Below, piece after piece: positions 1 through 9,881 of a stretch of DNA of 64,000 bases (position 1 is the stretch's first letter; each line of letters starts with the position of its first letter). The translations under genes and the position numbers were made by a program. The stretch comes from Rhizobium rhizogenes (lineage in GTDB: Bacteria; Pseudomonadota; Alphaproteobacteria; Rhizobiales; Rhizobiaceae): contig NZ_CP019701.2 of the NCBI RefSeq assembly GCF_002005205.3, forward strand, positions 1,054,001-1,118,000, written 5' to 3'. The notes under the pieces are model-generated. The model was not told where the DNA came from and made no database searches. It saw nothing but the letters and a program-made list of their open reading frames with translations.

Positions 1-3
1 GTA

Positions 4-1125
4 ATGGCGGCGACCGGTTTTCTGACCGGCTATATCGTGCCCTTTATCCTGGTGCTTTCCCTGCTCGTTTTCGTCCATGAAATGGGCCACTATCTCGTCG
101 GCCGCTGGAGCGGCATCCGCTCCACCGCCTTTTCCATCGGCTTTGGCCCCGAACTGATCGGTTTTACCGACCGGCATGGCACGCGATGGAAGATCTCCGC
201 GATCCCGCTCGGCGGCTACGTCAAGTTTTTCGGTGACGAGGATGCGGCAAGCAAGCCCGACAGTTCCGGCCTGTCGCATATGTCGCTGGAGGAGAGGGCG
301 CAGACGCTTGCCGGCGCGAAACTTTGGAAAAGGGCGGCAACGGTTGCCGCCGGTCCCATCGCCAACTTCCTTCTCGCGATTCTCATCTTCGCGGTTCTGT
401 TCGGCGTTTATGGCCGGATGATCGCCGACCCGGTTGTGGCCGAGGTGCGTGAAAACAGTGCCGCCGCCGCCGCAGGCGTGCTTGCGGGCGACCGTCTGGT
501 CGCGATCGATGGCGAAAAGGTCATGACCTTCGAGGATGTCCGCCGTTATGTCGGCATCCGTCCGGGCACGCCGATCACGGTGACTGTCGAAAGAGCAGGC
601 GAGGAACTGAAGCTTCCCATGGTTCCGACCCGCACGGAAACCACCGACCAGTTTGGCAACAAGCTGGAAATGGGCATCATCGGCATCGTCACCGATCAGA
701 CCAGCGGCAATTTCCGCCATATCGAATATTCGCCGTCCGAGGCGCTGCTGGAGGGTGTGCGTGAGACGGGTCACGTCATCACCGGCACGTTCAACTATAT
801 CGGCAATCTCGTGACCGGCCGCATGAATGCCGATCAGCTGGGTGGTCCTGTCCGCGTCGCGCAGGCATCCGGCCAGATGGCGACACTCGGTATTTCCGCC
901 GTCATTCAGCTTGCCGCCGTGCTTTCAGTGTCGATCGGACTGCTGAACCTGATGCCTGTCCCGGTTCTGGACGGCGGACATCTGGTGTTTTATGCCATCG
1001 AGGCCATCCGTGGCCGGCCGCTTGGCGCCGGCGCGCAGGAAGTGGCCTTCCGTATCGGCATGGCGATGATTTTGGGTCTTATGGTTTTTGCAACATGGAA
1101 TGATATCAGCAGCTTGATTGGCTGA
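4..1125 (+). CDS. rseP: Site-2 intramembrane zinc metalloprotease RseP
   Basis: Membrane-embedded protease that cleaves anti-sigma factors and leftover signal peptides inside the inner membrane. The HEMGH zinc motif is at residues 25-29 within the first membrane helix, and the second metal-site motif LDGG is at 322-325 in a C-terminal helix (Asp323 is the expected ligand). A second helix lies at about 110-137 and one PDZ domain at about 140-215. At 373 aa it is shorter than the 450-aa E. coli protein, which has two PDZ domains. It lies 200 bp upstream of bamA, the usual order in proteobacteria. The start is three bases from the window edge, so a longer N-terminus cannot be excluded. Confidence 0.93.
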   Translation: MAATGFLTGYIVPFILVLSLLVFVHEMGHYLVGRWSGIRSTAFSIGFGPELIGFTDRHGTRWKISAIPLGGYVKFFGDEDAASKPDSSGLSHMSLEERAQTLAGAKLWKRAATVAAGPIANFLLAILIFAVLFGVYGRMIADPVVAEVRENSAAAAAGVLAGDRLVAIDGEKVMTFEDVRRYVGIRPGTPITVTVERAGEELKLPMVPTRTETTDQFGNKLEMGIIGIVTDQTSGNFRHIEYSPSEALLEGVRETGHVITGTFNYIGNLVTGRMNADQLGGPVRVAQASGQMATLGISAVIQLAAVLSVSIGLLNLMPVPVLDGGHLVFYAIEAIRGRPLGAGAQEVAFRIGMAMILGLMVFATWNDISSLIG

Positions 1126-1324
1126 GGATAGTGTTTTAACGGTTTTGTTAGGGGCTTGTTTACCTTGTTTTTATGCCGAAGTGGCGAATGAGCCACTCTG
1201 GATCACGAAGTAAACAGAATTTAACGTTCTGACTTGCTTGTAGGGGAAAAGCAGGTAAAACGACGCACATGGCCGGAGTCGGGTTCCGCCCGCTGAGGGA
1301 CAACGTAAAAAGGTAAGAATTGAA

Positions 1325-3649
1325 ATGAAGGCTGGTTCAAGATTTTTGAACGCTGTGTCGGCGGTTGCGCTGTCTGCTGGTGTTTCTTCGGTTGTGGGCC
1401 TTGGCGTGCTTGCCTCTGCCGGCGTTGCACAGGCAGCCGTTATCAGCAGGATTGATGTTCGCGGGGCCGAACGGTCCGGTGCGGACGCCGTGCGTTCCAA
1501 CATCACCATTGCGCCGGGTAAGAACTTTTCCAATTCGGACATCGATGAATCGGTGAAGCGTCTTTACGCCACCGGTTATTTCTCGAATGTCTCCATGCGC
1601 GTCTCCGGCAGCACGCTGGTCGTGACGGTCAACGAGAACCAGCTCGTCAATCAGGTGGTCTTCAACGGCAACCGCAAGATCAAGGACGACAAGCTCGCCG
1701 GTATCGTGCAGACGCAGCCGCTCGGCCCGTTCAATCAGGCAATCGTGACGGCGGATATCGCCCGCATCAAGGAAGCCTATTCCGCGATCGGCCGCAGCGA
1801 CGTTGAAATTACCACGCAGACCGTGTCCGTTGGTCAGGGTCGGGTGAACATCGCTTTCGTCATCAACGAAGGTGAGCGCACCAAGATCGGCCGTATCGAT
1901 TTCGTGGGCAACAATGCCTACAGCGACGGTCGTCTGGCCGCCGTCATCAACACCAAGAAGTCCAACATGCTGTCGTTCCTGACGCGTAAGGACGTTTACA
2001 ACGAGGACAAGCTGCGCGCCGACGAAGAGGCGCTGCGCCAGTTCTATTACAACCGTGGTTATGCGGATTTCCGCGTCGTCTCCTCCGAGGCGGTGCTGGA
2101 CGAATCCAAGAACGAATACAACATCTCCATCACGGTCGACGAAGGCCAGCGTTACAATTTCGGTAACGTTGCGGTCGAATCGACGGTTCCGGGTGTTGAC
2201 GGTTCCGAGCTGCAGGGTCTGGTTGAGACCCGCCAGGGCGCAAACTACAGCGCCAAGGAAGTTCAGCAGAGCATGGAAGCGATTTCCAAGCGTGTTGCCG
2301 GCGAAGGTTATCCTTTTGCCCGGGTTACGCCGCGCGGCGACCGCGACATGTCCGGCAACACCATCGGTGTGACCTATATCGTCGACCAGGGCGAGCGCGC
2401 TTACGTCGAGCGCATCGAAATCCGCGGCAACACGCGTACGCGTGACTATGTCATCCGCCGCGAATTCGATATTTCCGAAGGCGATGCGTTCAACCAGACC
2501 GTCATCACGGCTGCAAAGCGCCGTCTTGAAGCGCTCGGTTACTTCTCCAAGGTCAATATCTCGACCGCCGGCGGCAGCGCGCCTGACCGCGTGGTGATCG
2601 TTGTCGACGTTGAAGACCAGTCGACGGGTTCGTTCGGTATCGGTGCGGGTTATTCGCAGAACGACGGCGTGCTGCTCGAAGCCTCCATCGAAGAAAAGAA
2701 CTTCCTCGGTCGTGGCCAGTACATCCGTGTTGCCGCTGGTGCGGGCGAGGATGATGCCCGTAGCTACACGCTGTCCTTCACCGAGCCCTATTTCCTCGGC
2801 TATCGTCTTGCCGCAGGTTTCGATCTGTTCAAGAGCCAGAGCCGCAGCGAAGATTATTACGACTACGACGAGCAGGGCTTCACGCTGCGTGTGACCGCGC
2901 CGATTACTGAAGACCTTTCTACGACGTTCAAGTACACCTACAAGCAGATCAACTATGATGGCGAAGGTGATTGGCAGAACAACTCCAATCTTGCCGAGCC
3001 CTATCAGGATCTGATCAGAGGTGGTGACTGGACGCAGTCGATCATTTCGAACACCCTGAACTACAATACGCTCGACGACCGCAACATGCCGCGTGAAGGC
3101 TGGCAGGCTGCCCTGACGAACGAATTTGCTGGCCTCGGTGGTGATTCCGAATATTACAAGATTTACGCCAAGGCTCGTTTCTTCTACACGCTGTCTGACG
3201 AATACGATGTTATCGGCTCGCTTACCGGCCAGGCTGGTCACGTCATGCCGACGGGCGACAATCTTCTGGTCTTCGATCAGTTCAAGTTCGGTGGCCGTCA
3301 GGTTCGTGGCTTCAAGAACGACGGTATCGGCCCGCGCATCGGTTCCGACTCCATCGGCGGCACGACGTACTTCGCGGCTTCTGCTGAAGTATCGGCTCCG
3401 ATGCCCGGCATTCCGGAAGATTTCGGCTTGCGTCTTGCTGGCTTCGTCGATGCCGGCACCATGTATGGCAACAAGGTGTCCACCACCCAGACTGTCAAGG
3501 ATGACAACTCCATCCGCGCGTCCGCTGGTATCGGCGTAATGTGGGCTTCGCCCTTCGGCCCGATCCGTGTCGACTACGCCGTGCCGATCGCCAAGGAAGA
3601 CTACGACGAGGAACAGCGTTTCCGGTTTGGCATGTCCAACACTTTCTGA
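1325..3649 (+). CDS. bamA: Outer membrane protein assembly factor BamA
   Basis: Omp85-family core of the BAM complex, which folds beta-barrel proteins into the outer membrane. A signal peptide ends at about residue 37 (AQA/A). Five POTRA domains follow to about residue 425, then a C-terminal barrel to 774. The conserved VRGF loop motif lies near 659-662, and the chain ends in an aromatic residue (SNTF), as expected for an outer-membrane barrel. It is preceded by rseP and followed after 49 bp by lpxD, so envelope protein and lipid A assembly genes are adjacent. The length is normal for alphaproteobacteria. The 200 bp upstream hold no gene and probably carry its promoter. Confidence 0.96.
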   Translation: MKAGSRFLNAVSAVALSAGVSSVVGLGVLASAGVAQAAVISRIDVRGAERSGADAVRSNITIAPGKNFSNSDIDESVKRLYATGYFSNVSMRVSGSTLVVTVNENQLVNQVVFNGNRKIKDDKLAGIVQTQPLGPFNQAIVTADIARIKEAYSAIGRSDVEITTQTVSVGQGRVNIAFVINEGERTKIGRIDFVGNNAYSDGRLAAVINTKKSNMLSFLTRKDVYNEDKLRADEEALRQFYYNRGYADFRVVSSEAVLDESKNEYNISITVDEGQRYNFGNVAVESTVPGVDGSELQGLVETRQGANYSAKEVQQSMEAISKRVAGEGYPFARVTPRGDRDMSGNTIGVTYIVDQGERAYVERIEIRGNTRTRDYVIRREFDISEGDAFNQTVITAAKRRLEALGYFSKVNISTAGGSAPDRVVIVVDVEDQSTGSFGIGAGYSQNDGVLLEASIEEKNFLGRGQYIRVAAGAGEDDARSYTLSFTEPYFLGYRLAAGFDLFKSQSRSEDYYDYDEQGFTLRVTAPITEDLSTTFKYTYKQINYDGEGDWQNNSNLAEPYQDLIRGGDWTQSIISNTLNYNTLDDRNMPREGWQAALTNEFAGLGGDSEYYKIYAKARFFYTLSDEYDVIGSLTGQAGHVMPTGDNLLVFDQFKFGGRQVRGFKNDGIGPRIGSDSIGGTTYFAASAEVSAPMPGIPEDFGLRLAGFVDAGTMYGNKVSTTQTVKDDNSIRASAGIGVMWASPFGPIRVDYAVPIAKEDYDEEQRFRFGMSNTF

Positions 3650-3698
3650 TATCGGCAGTCCAGAACTGCAACTTTGAACGTTCTGGAGTTTCCGGCTG

Positions 3699-4766
3699 AT
3701 GGAATACAACGCCTTTTTTCCGCCCCACGAGGGACTGCGATTGAAAGATATCGCAGACCGTTTTGGGGCGGAACTGTCTGATGAGACGGCAGGAGAACGG
3801 ATCATTCGGTCCGTTTCTCCAGTCTATCGGGCAAAACCCGATCAGCTCTGCTATATTCTTTCGCGCAAGAACCGCGATGAGCTGCAGACCTGCGATGCTG
3901 GCGCCGTCATTTGTGACGCGGCGCTTGTAGACATGCTTCCGTCCCACATCCCCGCCCTGATATCGAAAAATCCACATACGCTTTTTGCGCAGGTGGGTGC
4001 CTTGCTGCACCCTGCCGCCATGCGTCCGGGTCCGATAGCGCGGATGGAAGCCGAAATTTCTCATGCAGCGCATGTCGATCCATCCGCGAAGCTTGAGGCG
4101 GGTGTCGTCGTCGAGGCGCTTGCCGTGATTGGAGCCGGTGCCCATATCGGCGCTGGCACGCGGATCGGCCCCGGCGTCATCATCGGGCAGGATGTGCAGA
4201 TCGGGCGTGATTGCACCATTGCCGGCGGCGCAAGCGTTCTTGCAGCGCTCATCGGCAATAATGTGATTATCCACAATGGCGCTCGCATCGGCCAGGACGG
4301 TTTCGGTTATGCGCCGGGTCCGCGCGGCATGCTGAAGATCGTGCAGATCGGCCGGGTCATCATTCAGGATAATGTCGAGATTGGCGCCAACACCACGGTC
4401 GACCGTGGCACCATGGATGATACTGTCATCGGCGAAGGCACCAAGATCGACAATCAGGTCCAGATCGGCCACAACGTTCGCATCGGCCGCCATTGCGGCA
4501 TCGTCAGCAAGGTTGGCATTGCCGGCAGCACCCGCATCGGCGACGGTGTGATGATTGGCGGCGCGGCCGGCATCAATGGCCATATCAATATTGGCGACGG
4601 CGTGCAGATCGCGGCGATGAGCGGTGTTGTGGCGGACGTGCCGGCAGGCGCCCGTTATGGCGGAACGCCTGCTCGTCCAATGAAATATTTCCTGCGCGAC
4701 ATGGCCGAGATTCTGGCACGCGCTGAAGGGCGTGATAAAAAAACAGGAGAGAAAAACAATGACTGA
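3699..4766 (+). CDS. lpxD: UDP-3-O-acylglucosamine N-acyltransferase LpxD
   Basis: Third enzyme of lipid A biosynthesis. It adds a 3-hydroxyacyl chain from acyl-ACP to the 2-amino group of UDP-3-O-acylglucosamine in the cytoplasm. The N-terminal uridine-binding domain (about 1-100, including the SKNPHTLFA stretch) is followed by a long left-handed beta-helix of hexapeptide repeats (about 115-335), then a helical tail. The length of 355 aa is typical. Its stop overlaps the start of fabZ by 8 bp, so translational coupling is likely. It heads the lpxD-fabZ-lpxA-lpxI-lpxB run. Confidence 0.96.
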   Translation: MEYNAFFPPHEGLRLKDIADRFGAELSDETAGERIIRSVSPVYRAKPDQLCYILSRKNRDELQTCDAGAVICDAALVDMLPSHIPALISKNPHTLFAQVGALLHPAAMRPGPIARMEAEISHAAHVDPSAKLEAGVVVEALAVIGAGAHIGAGTRIGPGVIIGQDVQIGRDCTIAGGASVLAALIGNNVIIHNGARIGQDGFGYAPGPRGMLKIVQIGRVIIQDNVEIGANTTVDRGTMDDTVIGEGTKIDNQVQIGHNVRIGRHCGIVSKVGIAGSTRIGDGVMIGGAAGINGHINIGDGVQIAAMSGVVADVPAGARYGGTPARPMKYFLRDMAEILARAEGRDKKTGEKNND

Positions 4767-5223
4767 CGAAACGAAGACGCTCGGCGCGGCTGACATTCTG
4801 GAAGTCATGAAGCTTTTGCCGCATCGTTACCCATTCTTGTTGATCGACAAGATCATCGATATCGATGGTAACAATTCGGCGATCGGCATCAAGAACGTCA
4901 CGGTCAACGAACCGCATTTCACCGGCCATTTCCCGGACCGGCCGATCATGCCGGGCGTTCTGATCGTCGAAGCCATGGCCCAGACGGCAGGTGCGATATG
5001 CGCTCGCAGTCAGGGTGAAGGCGGTCATCTGGTCTACTTCATGACGATCGACAATGCGCGTTTCCGCAAGCCCGTGATCCCCGGCGATCGTCTGGAAATC
5101 CACGTCGTCAAGCAGCGTCAGCGCGGCAATGTCTTTAAATTCCATTGCGAGGCGAAGGTGGACGGCGCTCTGGTGGCGGAGGCCGATGTCGGCGCCATGA
5201 TGATCCCCGAGGATCAGCAATGA
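4759..5223 (+). CDS. fabZ: 3-hydroxyacyl-ACP dehydratase FabZ
   Basis: Hot-dog-fold dehydratase of type II fatty acid synthesis that removes water from 3-hydroxyacyl-ACP. It draws on the same pool that LpxA and LpxD use for lipid A. The catalytic pair is visible: His57 in GHFP and Glu71 in IVEAMAQ. I chose the ATG at 4759 because it follows a good ribosome binding site (CAGGAGAG) and gives the usual 154 aa; an upstream in-frame ATG would start inside the lpxD end and add nine non-conserved residues. It overlaps lpxD by 8 bp and lpxA by an ATGA. Confidence 0.96.
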   Translation: MTDETKTLGAADILEVMKLLPHRYPFLLIDKIIDIDGNNSAIGIKNVTVNEPHFTGHFPDRPIMPGVLIVEAMAQTAGAICARSQGEGGHLVYFMTIDNARFRKPVIPGDRLEIHVVKQRQRGNVFKFHCEAKVDGALVAEADVGAMMIPEDQQ

Positions 5224-6035
5224 GCACAATTGCCGCCTCGGCCAGAATTCACCCGACCGCCGTCATCGAAGACGGCGCGGTGATCGGTGAAAACGTCGTC
5301 ATTGGCGCGCTGAGCTATGTCGGCGCGAAAGTCAGGCTGCACGACGAGGTCCGACTGCACAATCACGCCGTTGTTTCCGGCCTGACCGTCATCGGTCGCG
5401 GCTCGGTCATCCATTCGATGGCGGTCATCGGCGGTACGCCGCAGGCGGTTCGCCACGACGGTTCGGAGACGACGCTCGAGATCGGTGAACGCTGCGTGAT
5501 GCGCGAAGGCGTGACGATGAATGCCGGCAGCTCCGATGGCAGCGGCAAGACCATTGTCGGTGACGATAATCTGTTCCTTGCCAATTCGCATGTGGCGCAT
5601 GATTGCCGTCTTGGCAGCCACATCATCCTGTCGAACAATGTGATGCTGGCGGGCCATGTCACCATTGAGGATCGCGCCATTCTGGGCGGTGGTTGCGCCG
5701 TGCACCAGTTCACCCGTATCGGCCGCCAGGCCTTCATCGGCGGACTTTCGGCGGTCAATTACGATGTCATTCCCTATGGCATGCTGAATGGCAATCCCGG
5801 CATTCTCGGCGGCCTCAATGTCGTCGGCATGACCCGCGCCGGTATCGAGCGCGCCGATATCCACAAGGTCAGGCGCGTCTACAAGGCGATTTTCGAGGCT
5901 GAGGGCACGATCCGAGGCAATGCGGCGGCCATCGACCGTAACGACTATCTGGATTGCCCGCAGGCGCTTGAAGTCATCGATTTCATCGGTGCGGATAGCG
6001 ATCGCGCGATCTCTTCGCCCAACCGGGGCAAGTGA
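5220..6035 (+). CDS. lpxA: UDP-N-acetylglucosamine acyltransferase LpxA
   Basis: First enzyme of lipid A synthesis, transferring a 3-hydroxyacyl chain from ACP to the 3-OH of UDP-GlcNAc. The 271-aa chain is mostly hexapeptide repeats forming a left-handed beta-helix. The catalytic histidine is in the HVAHDC motif (His127), and a helical C-terminal domain follows from about 195. The start at 5220 shares an ATGA with the fabZ stop. lpxI begins three bases after its stop, so the genes are almost certainly co-transcribed. Confidence 0.96.
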   Translation: MSTIAASARIHPTAVIEDGAVIGENVVIGALSYVGAKVRLHDEVRLHNHAVVSGLTVIGRGSVIHSMAVIGGTPQAVRHDGSETTLEIGERCVMREGVTMNAGSSDGSGKTIVGDDNLFLANSHVAHDCRLGSHIILSNNVMLAGHVTIEDRAILGGGCAVHQFTRIGRQAFIGGLSAVNYDVIPYGMLNGNPGILGGLNVVGMTRAGIERADIHKVRRVYKAIFEAEGTIRGNAAAIDRNDYLDCPQALEVIDFIGADSDRAISSPNRGK

Positions 6036-6038
6036 GCC

Positions 6039-6920
6039 GTGACAGGCGGCGGGCGTCTCGCCATTGTGGCCGGCAGCGGCCAGCTGCCGCTCTATGTGGC
6101 GGCCGCCGCCCGCGAGATGGGCGAAAACCCGTTCATTGTGCGGCTGCGCGATGATTCCAGCTTCGACTGGAGCGGTTTCGACAATGCCGTCATCAGTGTC
6201 GGGGATGTTGCCGGGCTTGGCCGGTTGCTGCGGGAGAACCGCGTAGACCGCGTCGTCCTTTCCGGCGGCGTGGCGCGGCGACCGGAGTGGCGCGAAATTC
6301 GCCCCACAATCGGCATCGTGCTGAAACTTCCCTCCATCGTTCGCACGCTGCTGTCGGGCGGCGACGACACCGTTCTGCAGATGGTCATCAAGATCATCGG
6401 CACGCTTGGCGCAAGGGTTATCGGTGCACACGAGATCGCACCCGGGCTGCTCGCCACCACCGGTGTTTTGGGCACTCAGAAACCCACCGACGAGGATTTT
6501 CGCGATATACGCAAGGCGGCCGACGCGGCGCTCGCGCTCGGCACGCTGGATGTGGGGCAGGGGGCGGTCTCTGTCGGTGGCCGCATCGTGGCCCTTGAGT
6601 GCGTCGAGGGCACGGATGCCATGCTGGCGCGTGTCGCGGCGCTGCGCGCTGAAGGTCGTATATCGCCCCGTCGCAGGGGAGTGCTGGTCAAGCTCTGCAA
6701 ACCACAACAGGATGTGCGCGCCGACCTGCCGACAATCGGCATCGAAACCGTGGAAAACGCCCGAAAAGCCGGGTTGGCGGGTATTGCCGTCGAAGCCGGC
6801 CGGGCGCTTGTGCTCGATCGCGACGCGATGTTGAAAGCCGCCGATCAGGCGGGCATATTCGTCTGCGGCATCGATACGTCACTTGATGGAGACATGATTG
6901 GCGGGGATATAAGCGCATGA
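6039..6920 (+). CDS. lpxI: UDP-2,3-diacylglucosamine pyrophosphatase LpxI (DUF1009)
   Basis: Hydrolyses UDP-2,3-diacylglucosamine to lipid X and UMP, the step done by LpxH in E. coli. Many alphaproteobacteria use the unrelated LpxI fold at this position between lpxA and lpxB. The N-terminal segment has a dinucleotide-like GSGQLP loop (about 13-18). The catalytic C-terminal domain contains the stretch around GTQKPTDEDFRDI and KLCKPQQDVRADLP typical of DUF1009 proteins. The start codon is GTG, three bases after the lpxA stop, and the end overlaps lpxB by ATGA. The length of 293 aa is normal. No lpxH-like gene is seen in the window. Confidence 0.93.
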   Translation: MTGGGRLAIVAGSGQLPLYVAAAAREMGENPFIVRLRDDSSFDWSGFDNAVISVGDVAGLGRLLRENRVDRVVLSGGVARRPEWREIRPTIGIVLKLPSIVRTLLSGGDDTVLQMVIKIIGTLGARVIGAHEIAPGLLATTGVLGTQKPTDEDFRDIRKAADAALALGTLDVGQGAVSVGGRIVALECVEGTDAMLARVAALRAEGRISPRRRGVLVKLCKPQQDVRADLPTIGIETVENARKAGLAGIAVEAGRALVLDRDAMLKAADQAGIFVCGIDTSLDGDMIGGDISA

Positions 6921-8089
6921 CGGCGACATTAAAAATGGCGGTTATCGCCGGCGAGGTATCCGGCGATCTTCTCGGCGCGGATCTGATCCGCGCGCTCAAG
7001 GCCCGGTATGCCGGTCCGATCGAGCTGGTGGGTGTCGGCGGTGAGGCGCTGGAGGCGCAGGGGCTGGTGTCGCTGTTCGATTATTCCGAACTCTCCATCA
7101 TGGGCTTCACGCAGGTCTTGAAAAAGCTGCCGAAGCTCATTGCGCGGATCAACCAGACCGCGCAGGCCATCGCGGCTGCGAAGCCTGATATTCTGCTGAT
7201 CATCGACAGCCCGGATTTCACCCATCGCGTTGCGAAAAAAGTCCGCCGGCAATTGCCGCATCTGCCTGTTGTCAATTATGTCTGCCCCAGCGTCTGGGCC
7301 TGGAAGGAATATCGCGCCACCGCGATGCTGTCCTATGTCGATCACGTTCTGGCCCTGCTGCCCTTCGAGCCGGAAGCCATGCGCCGTCTCGGCGGCCCGC
7401 CGACGACCTTTGTCGGTCATCGCCTCAGCGTCGACCCCGATGTGCTCTCCGTACGACAGAAGCGCGCGGAACGCTCTCTTCCGGCCGATGGCCAGCCGAA
7501 GACCATTCTTCTGCTGCCGGGATCGCGCTCCACTGAAACGACGCGGTTGATGGAGCCGTTCCAGCAGGCGGCAAAGGCCTTTGTGGAACGCAACGGCCCG
7601 ACCCGGTTCCTGCTGCCCACTGTGCCGCGCCAGGAAAACCGTATCCGCGAACTGGCCGCAACATGGCCGGAAGAAATCAGGCCGCAAATCGGCGCCGACC
7701 CTGCATTCAAGTGGAATGCCTTCGCGGAGGCCGATGCGGCAATCGCCGCCTCCGGAACCGTCATTCTGGAACTCGCACTCGCCGGCGTACCGACGATCTC
7801 GGTCTACAAGACCGACTGGATTTTCACCATGCTGAGCAAGCGGGTGAAAACCTGGACCGGCGCATTGCCAAACCTGATTGCCGACTATGCCGTCGTCCCG
7901 GAATATTTCAACGAGGTGGTACGGGCAGGTTCGATGCTGCGCTGGGCTGAGCGCCTGTCTCACGATACCATCGAGCGCCGGGCGATGCTGGAAGGTTATG
8001 CGCTGGTGCAACGGCGTTTGCAGACGGATGTGCCTCCTGGTGAAACCGGTGCGGCCATTCTTCTTGATATCCTGAAAAGCAAAAAATAG
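6917..8089 (+). CDS. lpxB: Lipid-A-disaccharide synthase LpxB
   Basis: GT19-family glycosyltransferase that joins lipid X to UDP-2,3-diacylglucosamine to make the lipid A disaccharide at the inner membrane surface. The N-terminal AGEVSGDLLGADL signature is at about 11-23, and the C-terminal Rossmann half carries LLLPGSRSTE (about 195) and the AAIAASGTVILELAL nucleotide-binding segment (about 275). At 390 aa it is full length. It is the last gene of the lpx run; the next 209 bp have no gene and lead into an independent regulator and transporter operon. Confidence 0.96.
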   Translation: MTATLKMAVIAGEVSGDLLGADLIRALKARYAGPIELVGVGGEALEAQGLVSLFDYSELSIMGFTQVLKKLPKLIARINQTAQAIAAAKPDILLIIDSPDFTHRVAKKVRRQLPHLPVVNYVCPSVWAWKEYRATAMLSYVDHVLALLPFEPEAMRRLGGPPTTFVGHRLSVDPDVLSVRQKRAERSLPADGQPKTILLLPGSRSTETTRLMEPFQQAAKAFVERNGPTRFLLPTVPRQENRIRELAATWPEEIRPQIGADPAFKWNAFAEADAAIAASGTVILELALAGVPTISVYKTDWIFTMLSKRVKTWTGALPNLIADYAVVPEYFNEVVRAGSMLRWAERLSHDTIERRAMLEGYALVQRRLQTDVPPGETGAAILLDILKSKK

Positions 8090-8290
8090 CCCTTCGGCAA
8101 AACCCCATTTCGCTGCGTCTTCAGCTGCCGGGACACCCATGTGCCGGCAATGATGCTGGCTGCCGTCCTGCCGCTCCTGCAGGCAGGCAAGGGATCGATT
8201 TTACTGCATTTGATCGTTGGAACGGCAGGCAGCTGACCATCGGGCGGTTCGCAACCCCGGAATTTTCGTCTGGCACACCGCTTGCTTTCA

Positions 8291-8306
8291 ATCTTGTATG
8301 CAAGAT
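8291..8306. promoter_or_regulatory. Candidate GntR/FCD autoregulatory operator
   Basis: The sequence ATCTTGTATGCAAGAT is an inverted repeat with perfect 6-bp arms (ATCTTG and CAAGAT) around TATG. It resembles the TTGTATACAA-like sites bound by FadR/FCD-type GntR regulators. It covers the proposed ATG of the regulator gene, a position suited to autorepression of the whole downstream transporter operon. The symmetry is seen directly; the function is inferred. Confidence 0.6.
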
Positions 8307-9008
8307 AGCCATACATCCGAAAGCGCCCAGAGCGCGGTAGAAGACGCCATCATCTCCGGCATTTTATCCGCGCGCATCCGCCCGGGAACCCGCCTCAGCG
8401 AAAACCAGCTCGCCAGTCTTTTCAGCGTGTCGCGCACGCGCATTCGCGAGGCGATGATGCGGCTGGAGACGCGTGGCATCGTCACCGTCAGCCCGCGGCG
8501 GGGCTGGTTCGTGGTGGAGCCTTCCGCCGAAGAATCCATCAAGGTCTATGAGGCGCGTCGCATCATAGAATATGGGCTCTTGCGCAATCTTTCCGGCGTC
8601 AGCCAGGAAGGCATCGCCATCCTCGCCGATCATCTCGATGAGGAGAAGGCGGCGATTGCCAAAGGCGACCGCCAGCGCCTGACCTGCCTGATGGGTGATT
8701 TCCACATCCGCATCGCTGAAATCGCCGGCAACGACATCATCGTCGAAACGCTCCGCGACCTGACGGCGAGAACCATCCTCATCTCCATGCTCTATCAGTC
8801 CGATTTCCATGCGCAACAATCGCATGACGGACATTGCCGTATCTTTGAAGCGATCAAGGCTGCCGATTTTCATGGTGCCGCCGAACTCGCCATCCGCCAT
8901 CTCGATGAAGTCGAAACCGGTCTCGATCTCACCCGCAGGCCGGATCCGCTCTACGAGCTTCGCCATTCCCTTTCACTTCAGCCTCTTTCCTCAAGCCCCA
9001 AGGAGTAA
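8298..9008 (+). CDS. GntR-family regulator with FCD ligand-binding domain
   Basis: DNA-binding regulator of 236 aa. A winged helix-turn-helix at about 10-72 contains the LSENQLASLFSVSRTRIREAM recognition region, and an all-helical FCD domain follows (about 80-215). Candidate metal or ligand residues are the Asp and His of MGDFHIRIAE and the histidines of HDGHCRIFEAI. I chose the ATG at 8298, where family similarity begins; an upstream frame opens at 8217 but its 27 extra residues look non-homologous. It ends six bases before the transporter substrate-binding gene, so it probably senses the imported amino acid or a breakdown product. A palindrome sits on its start codon. Confidence 0.88.
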   Translation: MQDSHTSESAQSAVEDAIISGILSARIRPGTRLSENQLASLFSVSRTRIREAMMRLETRGIVTVSPRRGWFVVEPSAEESIKVYEARRIIEYGLLRNLSGVSQEGIAILADHLDEEKAAIAKGDRQRLTCLMGDFHIRIAEIAGNDIIVETLRDLTARTILISMLYQSDFHAQQSHDGHCRIFEAIKAADFHGAAELAIRHLDEVETGLDLTRRPDPLYELRHSLSLQPLSSSPKE

Positions 9009-9014
9009 TTTCCA

Positions 9015-9800
9015 ATGATTTCCAGACGTTCATTGCTTGCCATCGCCGCGATTTCCGCAACGCTCGGTTTTTCGCCCGCAGCCTTTGCGGATGCGCTCGG
9101 TGATATCACCTCCCGCGGCACGATCCGCGTTGCCGTCCCGCAGGATTTCCCGCCCTTCGGCAGCGTCGGCACGGATATGGCTCCGCAGGGTTATGATATC
9201 GACGTCGCCAATCTGATCGGCGAAAAACTCGGCGTGAAGGTTGAACTCGTGCCGGTGACCAGCGCCAACCGCGTTCCCTATCTGCAGACCAACAAGGTCG
9301 ATCTCGTCATTTCAAGCCTCGGCAAGAACCCGGACCGTGAAAAGGTCATCGACTTCTCCACCGCCTACGCGCCCTTCTTCAACGGCGTGTTCGCTCCGGA
9401 TTCGGTTGCCGTCACCAAGGCGGAAGATTTGTCCGGCAAGACCATTGGCGTCACCCGCGGCGCCGTCGAGGATCTGGAGCTGACGAAGGTGGCGCCTGCC
9501 GATACGACCATCAAGCGTTATGAGGACAATAACGGCACGATCTCCGCCTTCCTCGCCGGGCAAGTGGAAGCCGTGGCCACGGGCAATGTCGTGGCCGCCG
9601 CCATTCTCGCCAAGAACCCGCCAAAGCGCCCCGAGCTGAAGTTCCTGATCAAGAATTCGCCCTGCTATATCGGCCTGAACAAGGAACAGCCGGCGTTGCT
9701 TGAAAAGGTCAACGCCATCATCGCCACCGCAAAGACCGATGGTTCGCTGAACACGATTGCGCAGAAATGGCTGAAAACCGACCTGCCTAAGGATCTCTGA
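9015..9800 (+). CDS. Polar amino-acid ABC transporter, periplasmic binding protein
   Basis: Family-3 solute-binding protein (PBPb fold) that captures an amino acid or close analogue in the periplasm. A signal peptide covers about residues 1-24 (SPAAFA/DA). The mature protein begins with the typical GTIRVAVPQDFPPFG segment, and VDLVISSLGKNPDREKVIDFS is the family hallmark near 95-115. The length of 261 aa is typical. A strong ribosome site (AAGGAG) links it to the GntR gene just upstream. The substrate cannot be told from sequence; the family includes binders of glutamate, histidine, arginine, cystine and opines. Confidence 0.92.
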   Translation: MISRRSLLAIAAISATLGFSPAAFADALGDITSRGTIRVAVPQDFPPFGSVGTDMAPQGYDIDVANLIGEKLGVKVELVPVTSANRVPYLQTNKVDLVISSLGKNPDREKVIDFSTAYAPFFNGVFAPDSVAVTKAEDLSGKTIGVTRGAVEDLELTKVAPADTTIKRYEDNNGTISAFLAGQVEAVATGNVVAAAILAKNPPKRPELKFLIKNSPCYIGLNKEQPALLEKVNAIIATAKTDGSLNTIAQKWLKTDLPKDL

Positions 9801-9881
9801 GCAACCCGGAAAATGCGTGCGCCGGCCTGGCCTTGAGGCGAGACCGGCGCATGGTTTGTCCTCGCCGAAAGGAAGCATCGG

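Noticed and set aside
1337..3805. 822-codon open frame antisense to bamA
   Set aside because: It mirrors the bamA coding frame in GC-rich DNA. The translated product has no recognisable domain, while the sense strand encodes a complete BamA.
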